Shown piece by piece: positions 44,501 to 53,107 of a stretch of 64,000 bases of DNA. The position numbers and the translations under genes were made by a program. The stretch comes from Bacteroidota bacterium (GTDB lineage: Bacteria; Bacteroidota; Bacteroidia; Bacteroidales; JAAUTT01), in contig JAEYWD010000008.1 in assembly GCA_023429135.1 (NCBI GenBank), forward strand, positions 1 to 64,000, in the 5' to 3' direction. Numbering within the stretch: position 1 is the stretch's first letter; the number at the start of each line of letters is the position of its first letter. The notes under the pieces are model-generated. The model had not been told where the DNA came from. It saw only the letters and a list, made by a program, of their open reading frames with translations, and made no database searches.

Positions 44501-44848
44501 ATGGGTGGTACCGTTCAGGAGCAGCATAAGGACCACTGGACGCCCGATAATACCGATGCCAAATTTCCCCGCTTTGCTTTCAACGAAATTAATAACGAAC
44601 AAAATTCAAGTTTCTGGATGAAAGACGCTTCTTACCTGCGACTGAAAAATATTCAGCTTGGGTATTCCTTACCAAAGAGTGTTTTGCAAAAGGTCTCCAT
44701 TCAGAACCTCAGAGTATATGTAAGTGGCCAGAACCTCTTCACTTTCGATAAATTCTGGGACGGCTACGATGTGGAAGCCCCGGTAAGCGATGGTGGCTGG
44801 TATCCGCAACTTAAAATTTACAGTGTGGGATTGGATGTTAAATTTTAA
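41534..44848 (+). CDS. SusC/RagA TonB-dependent receptor with STN domain (module 2)
   Basis: A 1104-aa outer-membrane importer. A long N-region precedes the signal helix (MKISTLLLIVNLLHISAIGYSQ). The STN domain starts LNVQLKNASLKEMFAEIEKQ (about 50-120), followed by the carboxypeptidase-regulatory-like domain (ITGTITDGSTGEPIIGANII), the TonB-box region EEVVVVGYG, the plug signature MSVLKDAASAAIYGSRAANG and the barrel, which ends GLDVKF. The STN domain makes it a signal-transducing receptor for the FecR next door. SusD follows by 12 bp. Confidence 0.95.
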   Translation: MKKVHNSLSGAHNYYLKKILLTMKISTLLLIVNLLHISAIGYSQGEKLNVQLKNASLKEMFAEIEKQTGYKFLYRDDVLENIEVNIQARDISLNEILNKALERSSNSYLILDNKLIVISSKDVLQQKKITGTITDGSTGEPIIGANIIIEGTTIGTTTDIDGKFTIDINKDDAVLIISFLGYNTERITFAGQTNITVQLIPDIKSLEEVVVVGYGTQKKVNLTGSVATVNSDDLAKKQVGQTSMALQGIVPGVTVTQSSGQPGRDGGRIRIRGIGTIGEAGKSDPLVLMDGVETSINNIDPNEIETMSVLKDAASAAIYGSRAANGVILITTKRAKANTFSINYNTYIGWQQPTDLPKIVNAIDHMEMINEAYVNVGRTPLYSQEYINEYKTLGPSNRDKYPDTDWQKLTITENGFTQNHYLGLNAGGDKVRVLGSFNYIDQNGIIANTNYKRYNFRLNSDIQLNKKFSSSFDLALRRINLKEPSSGTEYIFHWMRRIPANQGGVLSNGKYGEGWNGDHPLARAKDGGLNTEEAMSAIMNFTLKYKPTSWLTAQVNYAPKYNEPHYKRFSNTIQTYKGDFSPSYMVPSKSSLNESFTREWYNNLSATITADKTFTEIHQFSLLAGFQQEDFATSNISAYREVFLLPEYQMINSGNRLNEKTGGSGSHWALRSVFGRLTYNFKQRYLFEANARYDGSSRFAKGNRYSFFPSVSAGWRISEEEFMKPYSNTVTNLKLRASWGQLGNQNIGLYPYASFVNIGGSNYLFGDLVTTGASLNDMANSQIKWETTEASDLGIDLSLWSKLSVTADYYYRKTNDILLRLDVPQMIGLTAPYQNAGVMENKGWEISVNYHNNIGDFTYDVTANLSDVKNKILDMKGINKTQLQVTMEGYSINSIYGYQAIGFFKDADDVANSAKQFGTVAPGDIKYQDMNGDTIINNLDQKVLGSVIPRYTYSLNINLGYKGFDFSMFIQGVGKANGYLYGQGIMPFNMGGTVQEQHKDHWTPDNTDAKFPRFAFNEINNEQNSSFWMKDASYLRLKNIQLGYSLPKSVLQKVSIQNLRVYVSGQNLFTFDKFWDGYDVEAPVSDGGWYPQLKIYSVGLDVKF

Positions 44849-44860
44849 AAATCCGTAAAA

Positions 44861-46525
44861 ATGAAAAAACTATATATTTTACTTACAATCATCGTAGCAA
44901 CGTTTTCATCGTGCGAGAAATATCTGGACAGAGATCCTCTGGACAGTCCGTCGGATGAAACATTTCTTCAGAACGAATCGGAATTCGAGATGGCCATAAC
45001 CGGCTGTTATAATTCTCTTTGGCATCATCCTGTGGATAACCTGCCGTTTATGGTAACCCTCGAAAGTGCCTCGGATATTGGCTGGGACCGTAACGGAAGC
45101 GCGCTGCAATCGCTCGGAAAGGGAGTGACAAACTCAGACAACAGCTATACAGGCGGTTTCTGGTCAAGTTTCTACAGAGGGATTGGTCGTTGCAACTATG
45201 TTATTGAGAAAGGGGCTCCGCTTGCCAATAAAATGGATCAGGCAAAATTTAACCGTTTAATGGCAGAAGCAAGATTTCTAAGGGCATATTATTATTCCAT
45301 TATTAATGAACTCTTTGGTGGTGTTCCGCTCGTAACCAAACCTATACAAATTTCAGAATCGCAGATACCCCGCTCTACCAAAGAACAGGTTATGGACTTT
45401 ATATTATCGGAACTTGACGAGGCTGCAAAATATCTGCTTGATAAAACAGACGCTAAAACAAAGGGGAAAGTAACAAAAGGAACGGCTCTGGCACTGAAAT
45501 CGAGAATTGCGCTTTACAACGGTCGCTGGGATGTTGCTGCGAAAGCTGCTCAGGATGTGATGGATCTGAAACTGTATTCGTTATATAACAATTATGGCGA
45601 TCTTTTCCTTTACAAAGGTCAGAACGCTGCCGAAATCATCTGGACTGTCCAATACCAGAAAGGAACCGCCACCAACAGTATGACCCGCTGTTTTTATTCG
45701 CGCATGGCACTGGGTCATTCTAATAAGATTCCCGTTCAATCGCTGGTCGATTCTTACGAAGTTACCGACGGTATGGCCATCGACAAGTCTCCGCTCTTCG
45801 ATCCGGCAAAACCATTTGCCAATCGTGACCCTCGTCTCGGGTTTACAGTTGTATTACCTCAGTCGCTGTTTATCAATTATATTTTCGACACTAACAAGGA
45901 CAGTTTAAAAACCTGGGACTACAGCACCAATCCGCCTAAACGCATTACCAATACCGAAGCAACCCACGCCTATGCAACCTTCTCAGGTTATCTCTGGAGA
46001 AAATATGCCGATATAGCCGATAAAGATGATCGTGATAACTGCGAAATAGACTTTATCCTTTTCCGCTATGCTGAAGTATTGCTGAACTATGCTGAAGCAA
46101 AAATCGAAGCCAACCAGATCGATCAGTCGGTTTACGATGCCATCAATGCGGTTCGTACCCGTCCTTCGGTAAATATGCCTCCCATCACCACCGGTAAAAC
46201 TCAGGCCGAAATGCGTTCTATCATCCGCAAGGAACGCAAATATGAATTATCTGGCGAAGGATTTCGTCTTTTTGACATCCGTCGCTGGAAAATTGCCGAT
46301 CAGGTAATGGCAGGTGACCTTTTGGGAAGAGTTCCCAACGGTTATCTATCAAATGCTCCAGCTATCGACTCAAACGGAACACCCACCTACTCGAATGTTA
46401 CTAACAAAAGTAAAATGAGAGTTATTGAAGTGCGGTTATTCGATAAGGATAAAGATTATCTGTGGCCAATCCCACGATTGGAAACTGAAGTAAATAAAGC
46501 ATTGGAACAAAATCCGAAGTATTAA
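44861..46525 (+). CDS. SusD/RagB surface glycan-binding lipoprotein (module 2)
   Basis: A 554-aa SusD homologue with lipobox Cys18 (TFSSCEKYLD). Family marks are AEARFLRAYYYSIINELFGG, IPRSTKEQVMDFILSELDEA, AEVLLNYAEAKIEANQ and the late IRKERKYELSGEGFRLFDIR. The C-terminus LEQNPKY is normal for the family. It pairs with the receptor upstream. The module 2 transcript probably ends at the hairpin at 46551. Confidence 0.95.
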   Translation: MKKLYILLTIIVATFSSCEKYLDRDPLDSPSDETFLQNESEFEMAITGCYNSLWHHPVDNLPFMVTLESASDIGWDRNGSALQSLGKGVTNSDNSYTGGFWSSFYRGIGRCNYVIEKGAPLANKMDQAKFNRLMAEARFLRAYYYSIINELFGGVPLVTKPIQISESQIPRSTKEQVMDFILSELDEAAKYLLDKTDAKTKGKVTKGTALALKSRIALYNGRWDVAAKAAQDVMDLKLYSLYNNYGDLFLYKGQNAAEIIWTVQYQKGTATNSMTRCFYSRMALGHSNKIPVQSLVDSYEVTDGMAIDKSPLFDPAKPFANRDPRLGFTVVLPQSLFINYIFDTNKDSLKTWDYSTNPPKRITNTEATHAYATFSGYLWRKYADIADKDDRDNCEIDFILFRYAEVLLNYAEAKIEANQIDQSVYDAINAVRTRPSVNMPPITTGKTQAEMRSIIRKERKYELSGEGFRLFDIRRWKIADQVMAGDLLGRVPNGYLSNAPAIDSNGTPTYSNVTNKSKMRVIEVRLFDKDKDYLWPIPRLETEVNKALEQNPKY

Positions 46526-46550
46526 CATAACCTTAGTATTGTATAAGTTT

Positions 46551-46583
46551 AAACCTTTCAGGTTTTAATAACCTGAAAGGTTT
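46551..46583 (+). terminator. CCTTTCAGGTT hairpin, copy 2
   Basis: A perfect 14-bp stem, AAACCTTTCAGGTT 46551-46564 and AACCTGAAAGGTTT 46570-46583, with loop TTAAT, 26 bp after susD. It has the same arm as the hairpin at 37188-37215. Confidence 0.75.
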
Positions 46584-46701
46584 AGCATCGAATAAAAGAT
46601 AGCTTTTCACTGCCTCGGTGAGGTAAATGACTGCTTAATAATTATTATTTCTGCATGTTTCCTCCGATATTTGATCATATAAAACCTTAGTGCTAACTAT
46701 T

Positions 46702-48669
46702 ATGAAGAAAATCTTAACTGCTCTGCTTGTTGCCAGCATCAGCATATTCTGGATAGTCCCGGAAAAGAAGCAACAATACGACATCTGCATCTACGGCGGC
46801 ACCTCTGCCGGTGTTATCGCAGCCTATTCAGCCGTGAAACTTGGTAAAACCGTAATTCTGGTGGTTCCCGATGGTCATATCGGAGGATTATCAACCGGTG
46901 GACTGGGTCAAACCGACATAGGCAATAAAAATGCTATCACCGGTCTGGCACACGATTTCTACCGCCGCCTCGGTACTTATTACGGTCACCTCGAAGCCTG
47001 GCAGTTCGAACCTAAAGCAGCTTCCAAGGTTTTTAACGATTATATCAATGAAGCTAAATTCCCCATCATATTAAATCAACGCCTCAAAAGTGTTTCAAAA
47101 GAAGGTGCCCTTATTAAAAACATTACACTGGAGGATGCATTAAATCCAACAGGCAAAACTCAAACCATTTCGGCTAAAATGTTTATGGACTGCACCTACG
47201 AAGGCGACCTGATGGCACAAGTCAAAGTATCGTACACAATAGGTCGCGAAGCCAATTCTCTCTATGGCGAAACGTATAACGGGGTTCAATTGATGAAAGG
47301 ACACCAGTTCCCCGATGGCATTGATCCTTATATTACGCCCGGAGATCCTACCAGCGGTTTACTCTGGGGTATCTCTAACGAAACTCTTGCTCCCCAGGGC
47401 AGCGGTGATAAAAAAGTTCAGGCTTATAACTATCGTATTTGCCTCACCAACGATCCGGCAAACATTGTTCCCATTACTCGTCCTGAAAATTACGACTCCA
47501 CGCATTACGAACTTATGCTGCGCCTGATGAAGCATACAGGCAAAACAACTCTGAACGACTATTTTATCTGGAGCCTGATGCCTAATCATAAAACTGACAT
47601 CAACAACCGGAACGGCTTTTCGACTGATATGATCGGTGCTAACTGGGATTATCCAGAAGCTTCGTACGATCAGCGTAAAAAGATTATCAATGCTCACACC
47701 GACTATACTAAAGGCATGCTCTATTTTGTGGGCCACGACCCCCGCGTACCCGAAGCTTTGCGCAACGAAATGCTGAAATGGGGCTACCCGAAAGATGAAT
47801 ATACCAAAATGGGTAATTTCTCGCCACAGCTCTATATTCGCGAAGCCCGTCGCATGATTGGCGAATATGTAATGACCGAGCATAACTGCACCGGGAAAGA
47901 AGTAATTACCGATGCGGCTGGTATGGCTGCTTACACAATGGATTCGCATAATATCCAACGCATTGTGGTTAACGGTATGGTGAAAAACGAAGGTAATGTC
48001 GAAATTGGTGGCTTCCCTCCTTATCCTGTATCTTATCGCTCTATTGTCCCTAAGAAAGCTGAATGTCAGAATCTGTTTGTTCCTGTTTGTCTCTCGGCTA
48101 CGCATATTGCATATGGCTCCATTCGTATGGAACCGGTTTTTATGGTTTTGGCACAAACTTCGGCTGTTGCGGCAGCGGAGGCCATAAATACGAACAAAGC
48201 CGTTCAGGATGTGGATATAAAAAAGATTCAGATTAAACTTACCGAAGATCCCCTGCTCAATGGTTCCATTGCCGATATCATTATTGACGATGCTGATTCC
48301 ACAATGATAACAAAAGTTGGAAACTTTGTTAAAAAAAGCTCATGGATGGGACAGTATGGCGCTACTTACCTTGTGGCAGAAAATGCCGACGAAAATACAA
48401 AGCTCACTTACAACCCTGCTATTAAAAAAGCTTCGTCGTACGAGGTTTACATCTATTGTCCGGGTAATACCAAAGGCGGAAAGGTGAAAATTGAAGTCGG
48501 TGATGGAGCAAAAAGCTATAGCGCTCAAATCGATCCGATGCAGTTTCATGGCGAATTTGCTTTGGTGGGGAGCTATAACTTTAAACCAGGAAAAGTAAAA
48601 ATTACAATTTCGTCAGCAGATAAAAGCGGACCTTTGGTGGCGGATGCTTTACTGGTAAGGGCGAAATAG
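46702..48669 (+). CDS. Secreted FAD-dependent oxidoreductase with golvesin-type C-terminal domain
   Basis: A 655-aa exported flavoprotein of the FAD_oxidored (PF12831) type. The signal segment is residues 1-22. The FAD-binding Rossmann motif is YDICIYGGTSAGVIAAYSAV, followed by GGLSTGGLGQTDIG. TYEGDLMAQVKVSYTIGREA is a conserved family segment. The last ~130 residues (from about IIIDDADSTM) form the golvesin/xanthan-lyase-type beta-sandwich also seen at the end of the ABC permease at 4768-8115. Such proteins are often labelled xanthan lyase without evidence. The ATG at 46702 is preferred over GTG at 46690. Together with the related gene downstream it suggests an oxidative step on a sugar in the periplasm. 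Confidence 0.85.
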   Translation: MKKILTALLVASISIFWIVPEKKQQYDICIYGGTSAGVIAAYSAVKLGKTVILVVPDGHIGGLSTGGLGQTDIGNKNAITGLAHDFYRRLGTYYGHLEAWQFEPKAASKVFNDYINEAKFPIILNQRLKSVSKEGALIKNITLEDALNPTGKTQTISAKMFMDCTYEGDLMAQVKVSYTIGREANSLYGETYNGVQLMKGHQFPDGIDPYITPGDPTSGLLWGISNETLAPQGSGDKKVQAYNYRICLTNDPANIVPITRPENYDSTHYELMLRLMKHTGKTTLNDYFIWSLMPNHKTDINNRNGFSTDMIGANWDYPEASYDQRKKIINAHTDYTKGMLYFVGHDPRVPEALRNEMLKWGYPKDEYTKMGNFSPQLYIREARRMIGEYVMTEHNCTGKEVITDAAGMAAYTMDSHNIQRIVVNGMVKNEGNVEIGGFPPYPVSYRSIVPKKAECQNLFVPVCLSATHIAYGSIRMEPVFMVLAQTSAVAAAEAINTNKAVQDVDIKKIQIKLTEDPLLNGSIADIIIDDADSTMITKVGNFVKKSSWMGQYGATYLVAENADENTKLTYNPAIKKASSYEVYIYCPGNTKGGKVKIEVGDGAKSYSAQIDPMQFHGEFALVGSYNFKPGKVKITISSADKSGPLVADALLVRAK

Positions 48670-48670
48670 G

Positions 48671-48709
48671 CCTCACCCCCGGCCCTTCTCCCACGGGAGA
48701 GGGGAGGTG
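48671..48709. repeat. CTCACCCC/GAGAGGGG hairpin (dispersed repeat, copy 2)
   Basis: CCCTTCTCCC 48683-48692 pairs with GGGAGAGGGG 48695-48704 (one G-T pair), preceded by CCTCACCCCCGG. It is the inverse of the block at 8221-8262. A further fragment, CAGGGTGAGG, is found near 48799. It lies 2 bp after a stop codon and may terminate transcription. Confidence 0.6.
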
Positions 48710-48849
48710 CTTCGAACCATGTAAGTGCTACTTTTAAAGTTTATGAACCTTTCTGACTTTAATTTATCGCTAATCTGTTCCCTCTGCTTTCAGGAGGTTC
48801 AGGGTGAGGTTCAAACTGAAAATCAATAAAATTTATAAACCATTAACTT

Positions 48850-50691
48850 ATGATCAAAAGATTTTTTTTCATTGCACTGCTCCTTTTAACATGCAACTGG
48901 ATGCAGGCTCAATACGACATCGTCATCGTAGGCGGCACTCCCGGCGGTATTATGACGGCTATCTCCGCCGCCCGGCTAGGGAAAACATCGGTAATCCTGG
49001 AACGCACCAGTCATATCGGGGGACTTCCGGCAAATGGCTTGGGAGCGACCGACATTGCCACGCGTGGAGCCACTACCGGATTGTTCCTGGAGTTTATCGA
49101 AAAGAACAAAAAGTACTACATCTCCAAATACGGCGACAACTCGCAACAGGTCAAAGATTGCAGCGATGGTTACCACTTTGAAGCTTCTGTTGCCGAAATG
49201 AATTTCGAACAAATGCTTGGAGAACATAAGGATAAAATCACGGTGTTGAAAATGCGCCAGTTCGATGCGGAGCCGGGCAATATAGAAATGTCGGATGACA
49301 AGATTGTATCGATTAAAATTCTCAACCAGCAGGACTCCAAAACAGAAACCTATACAGGTAAAATTTTTGTCGATGCCACCTATGAGGGAGATCTCGCTGC
49401 CGCCGCAGGTATCCCTTTCTTTACCGGTCGCGAAGGTAAGGAAGTGTTTAACGAACCAGGTGCAGGCCGAATGTACAAATACTGGGGAGGTGCCGAGGGT
49501 GCGGGTTCTACATTCCAGGGCGACAATGCCGTGCAGGCTTATAATTACCGGTTGTGCCTCACAAATAATCCTGCGAACCGGGTACCGGTAAAAAAGCCGG
49601 CAACATTCAACCGGAACGATTATGTTTCGATGATTAATGATGTATGGACGGGTAATCATACCGGTGTCGAAATGTTGAAAGTAACTACTGCCATGATGGA
49701 AGAAAACCGCAGAACTTTACAAAAAGGCGGTACTTCTATAATTCCGGGAGATAAATGGGGTATTGCCAAAATTACCAACATGGTAACCCTGCCAAACGCT
49801 AAAACCGATGCTAACAACCAGCATCAGTCGTTTCTCTCCACCGATTTGCCTGAGGAAAACTGGCCCTGGCCAACATCCGGTTGGGATTGGCGAGATAAAT
49901 ATGCCCAGCGGCTGAAAGATTATACTTTAGGATTAATCTGGTTTGCCCAGAATGATAAGGAACTGCCGGAGCAATTCCGCAAAGCTGCCCAGGAATGGGG
50001 TTTTGCAAAAGATGAATATACTGATAACGACAACTTCCCGCGTCAGGTGTATGTCAGAGAGGGCCGCCGGTTCGACGGACAGTACTTCTTCACCGCCAAG
50101 GATGCTGTTCCGGTCACACCAGGTAGTCGTCCGCCGCTGCACAGCAATAGCATTACCGCCAGCCATTATGCGCTCGACTCGCATGCTGTGCGTAAACGCG
50201 AGGAAGGCCGTGTACATCTCGACGGTTTTTTGAGCTACCCATCAGCAGTTTATACAGTTCCGTTCGGTGTGATGGTCCCTAAACAAATAGATAATCTGTT
50301 ATTCCCGGTACCCGTTTCAGGCAGCCATATTGGCTTTTCAACCCTTCGTATGGAACCATGCTGGATGGCAATGGGACAGGCTGCCGGAGTGGCTTCGTCG
50401 CTTGCAATTGACAATCAGGTAAAATTGCGCAACGTTCCGGTGCAGGAAATGCAAAAGGTGCTGCTGGAGCAGAAAGCAACACTTATATACTTTAAAGATG
50501 TAAAACCTTCGGACTCCGACTTTGTCATGGTTCAGATTATGGGATTAAAAGGCTATCTGCCGGAATGGTCTGCAAATTTAGATCAACCGGCAGACAAGCA
50601 AACGCTAGAATTCTGGGCTAAACTGTCCGGCAAGTCTTTACCATTTGAAGCCGGAAAAACATCCCGGCGGGAAGTGCTGAAATTTCTTTAG
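48850..50691 (+). CDS. Secreted FAD-dependent oxidoreductase
   Basis: A 613-aa paralogue of the preceding flavoprotein without the golvesin domain. The signal peptide ends near WMQAQ, directly followed by the FAD-binding motif YDIVIVGGTPGGIMTAISAA and GGLPANGLGATDIATRGA. FVDATYEGDLAAAAGIPFFTGREG corresponds to the conserved segment of its neighbour. The C-terminus ends with a helical tail (about 540-613). The two flavoproteins probably derive from a duplication and may act in sequence or as a pair. No electron acceptor gene is nearby. The substrate is unknown, presumably a sugar or glycoside imported by module 2. Confidence 0.87.
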   Translation: MIKRFFFIALLLLTCNWMQAQYDIVIVGGTPGGIMTAISAARLGKTSVILERTSHIGGLPANGLGATDIATRGATTGLFLEFIEKNKKYYISKYGDNSQQVKDCSDGYHFEASVAEMNFEQMLGEHKDKITVLKMRQFDAEPGNIEMSDDKIVSIKILNQQDSKTETYTGKIFVDATYEGDLAAAAGIPFFTGREGKEVFNEPGAGRMYKYWGGAEGAGSTFQGDNAVQAYNYRLCLTNNPANRVPVKKPATFNRNDYVSMINDVWTGNHTGVEMLKVTTAMMEENRRTLQKGGTSIIPGDKWGIAKITNMVTLPNAKTDANNQHQSFLSTDLPEENWPWPTSGWDWRDKYAQRLKDYTLGLIWFAQNDKELPEQFRKAAQEWGFAKDEYTDNDNFPRQVYVREGRRFDGQYFFTAKDAVPVTPGSRPPLHSNSITASHYALDSHAVRKREEGRVHLDGFLSYPSAVYTVPFGVMVPKQIDNLLFPVPVSGSHIGFSTLRMEPCWMAMGQAAGVASSLAIDNQVKLRNVPVQEMQKVLLEQKATLIYFKDVKPSDSDFVMVQIMGLKGYLPEWSANLDQPADKQTLEFWAKLSGKSLPFEAGKTSRREVLKFL

Positions 50692-50828
50692 GTATTAATT
50701 CACTTTCAAAAAGTCTTACTCTGATATCGCTAACCTAATGATGCTTAATAAATGTTATTTTCCTAATTTGCGGAATCAAAAAGCAGGAAATCATATAACA
50801 TCTTAATGGTGGCATAACATATCTCAAA

Positions 50829-52814
50829 ATGAAACATTTACTCTTAACTATCTGGCTCTTTATCTTCTCTGCTGCACTCTTCAGCCAGAATTCAAAACGT
50901 TGGACCCTTTCATCCGATAACTCCATTCAATGGCCTGTACAACGGAGCAAAGCACACAGCGACCATATTGAAATGAGCGGATTGCAGGTTTCCACCATTG
51001 TCCGGTACGGTGTGGACAGTACGGGAGAACTTAATCTTACAAGAAAGGTGGTTTTCCCAATGCTAAGGACTATTCCCAACAATACACACGCAAGCCTGAT
51101 GATTAATTTTAAAGATAAAAATGCACTGCAGATATTAGCCGGCAATACGGTTCTGAAAGAATTCCCATTCAGTTTCAGGCTTAAAGGCAAACTTACCATC
51201 GAAAGTAAAACCAATACGGATCTTCAGCAATCGCGGGTCATATTTCCTTCGGTGAACAAAGCTGCTGCTCTGGAAATTATAACCTTAAGCAACAAAGGTC
51301 AGAAACCTGTCGATATAGAAATAAAAAACAACAACACAGCTATTGAGACGGATCCTGCAAAAGGTGTTTACGGAAAATATATAATCTCCATGGAAACCAG
51401 TAAAACCGGAAAGTTTACAATCGAGTCCGGAAAAGAATTTTCATTTTCAGTGGTTTATTCAGGTCGAAAGCAATGCGAAGAACCTTATTCTTATTCCGCG
51501 GAATATGAACTGGCAAAACGTGAGGCCTTTGTTAATGAAATGTTCCATAACCTCGTACTCGAAACACCCAACGATACCCTCAACCGTGAATTTGCTTTTG
51601 CAAAAATCCGCTGTACCGAAAGCATTTACGATACCAAAGGAGGTCTGATGCATGGTCCCGGCGGGGAAGCTTATTACGCGGCTATCTGGGCAAACGACCA
51701 GGCCGAATATGCCAACCCTTTCTTTCCATTTTTGGGAAATATAAATGGAAATGAATCAGCCATAAACGCCTACCGGCATTTTGCGCGGTTTATGAACCCG
51801 GAGTACCGACAAATTCCAAGTTCCATTATTGCCGAAGGGACTGATATCTGGAACGGAGCTGGTGACCGCGGCGATATGGCAATGATAGCCTATGGTGCAT
51901 CCAGGTTTTCGCTTGCAAATGGCAACAAAGAAATTGCGGATGAACTATGGAAACTGATTACCTGGTGCCTGGAATACCTGGAACGCAAAAAAACTCCCGA
52001 AGGTGTCATTGCTTCAGATAACGACGAGCTCGAAGGTCGTTTTTATGCAGGCAAAGTTAATCTATCCACCAATGCGCTTGCTTACAGCGCTTATCTCAGT
52101 TCGGCCAACCTGGCCATTGAACTGGGAGAAAAAGAAACGGCCGATTCTTACAGGAAAAAAGCTGCCGAACTCCGCATTGCAATCGAGAAATACTTCGGGG
52201 CAAATGTTCAGGGTTTCGATACTTATAAATATCATAAGGACAATGATAAACTGCGAGCCTGGATTTGCATCCCTTTGGTGATGGGTATCACCGAACGTAA
52301 GGAACAAACCATTAAAGCGCTGTTTTCTGACCACTTATGGACTACAAACGGAATATTAACCGAATCAGGCAGCACAACATTCTGGGACCGGTCAACCTTG
52401 TATGCATTCCGTGGTTTGCTTTCGAGCGGGGCCACCGATGAATGCATGAAATATTTAAATTACTATTCAACCACCCGATTGTTGGGCGAACATGTACCTT
52501 ATCCAGTTGAAGCCTGGCCGGAAGGTGGTCAGCGCCACCTTGCTGCCGAAAGCGCCTTGTATTGCAGAGTAATTACAGAAGGTTTATTTGGAATAGAGCC
52601 TGCAGGATTTAACAAATTTACCATGACACCATGGATTCCAAAAGATTGGAATTTTATGCGGCTCAAAAATATTCATGCTTTTAACCACAATTTTTCCATT
52701 GAAGCCAAAAGAAAAGGGAAAAATATAGAAATCAGAATCGAAGGTTCGGACAACAAGGTGATCACTAAAACATGGGACGGGAAGGGCAAAGTTGAAATTA
52801 ATCTGGAAAGGTAA
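50829..52814 (+). CDS. Secreted six-hairpin (alpha/alpha) glycosidase-like protein
   Basis: A 661-aa exported protein (signal ending AALFSQ). The N-terminal ~230 residues are beta-rich. The rest shows the repeating helical pattern of six-hairpin glycosidases: LNREFAFAKIRCTESIYDTK, HGPGGEAYYAAIWANDQAEY, GTDIWNGAGDRGDMAMIAYG, LSTNALAYSAYLSSANLAIE, and AWPEGGQRHLAAESALYCRV near the end. Acidic residues in DQAEY, GDRGD and AWPEGG are candidates for catalysis. The order recalls GH78/GH63/GH15-like enzymes, but the exact family is not recognised. It is the last gene of the run that follows SusCD module 2. Confidence 0.7.
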   Translation: MKHLLLTIWLFIFSAALFSQNSKRWTLSSDNSIQWPVQRSKAHSDHIEMSGLQVSTIVRYGVDSTGELNLTRKVVFPMLRTIPNNTHASLMINFKDKNALQILAGNTVLKEFPFSFRLKGKLTIESKTNTDLQQSRVIFPSVNKAAALEIITLSNKGQKPVDIEIKNNNTAIETDPAKGVYGKYIISMETSKTGKFTIESGKEFSFSVVYSGRKQCEEPYSYSAEYELAKREAFVNEMFHNLVLETPNDTLNREFAFAKIRCTESIYDTKGGLMHGPGGEAYYAAIWANDQAEYANPFFPFLGNINGNESAINAYRHFARFMNPEYRQIPSSIIAEGTDIWNGAGDRGDMAMIAYGASRFSLANGNKEIADELWKLITWCLEYLERKKTPEGVIASDNDELEGRFYAGKVNLSTNALAYSAYLSSANLAIELGEKETADSYRKKAAELRIAIEKYFGANVQGFDTYKYHKDNDKLRAWICIPLVMGITERKEQTIKALFSDHLWTTNGILTESGSTTFWDRSTLYAFRGLLSSGATDECMKYLNYYSTTRLLGEHVPYPVEAWPEGGQRHLAAESALYCRVITEGLFGIEPAGFNKFTMTPWIPKDWNFMRLKNIHAFNHNFSIEAKRKGKNIEIRIEGSDNKVITKTWDGKGKVEINLER

Positions 52815-52888
52815 ACCAGTCAACACCCCTTTGAATATGTTGTCAACACACCATTGTCCGTCCGGGTAACTACCTTTGGCAAATTATC

Positions 52889-53107
52889 TTATCCGATCCT
52901 CTCATAGTGTAAGCAGATACATTGCCCAGACTTCCTGTAAATTCCATAGTTCCTTTTAATCTGCCATAACAAATTATTAATCAATAAAAGAATGAATGTG
53001 TCCTGAAAAGTAAGAGAGTATTTATTGAGTTCTGGAGTGATCTCAGAATTATAAGAGATATCTAAGAATCGGATCTTATCCTCCAATCCCTCCTTCTTGT
53101 ATTTCAT
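52889..53107 (-). CDS. Small hypothetical frame
   Basis: A 72-codon frame starting with ATG at 53107 (MKYKKEGLEDKIRFLDISYN) and ending near the previous gene. It has a mixed charged and hydrophobic composition and no recognised motif. It could be a real small gene, a gene remnant or chance; the coding case is weak because it stands alone in a non-coding, AT-rich stretch. Confidence 0.2.
   Translation of the reverse strand: MKYKKEGLEDKIRFLDISYNSEITPELNKYSLTFQDTFILLLINNLLWQIKRNYGIYRKSGQCICLHYERIG

Noticed and set aside
47359..48156. Minus-strand open frame of 265 codons
   Set aside because: It is antisense to the FAD oxidoreductase, and its composition looks like the complement of that gene.
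46702..48669. Annotation as xanthan lyase
   Set aside because: The only link is the golvesin-type C-terminal domain; the main body is an FAD-dependent oxidoreductase.
48976..49659. Minus-strand open frame of 227 codons
   Set aside because: It is antisense to the second FAD oxidoreductase, with no recognisable domain.
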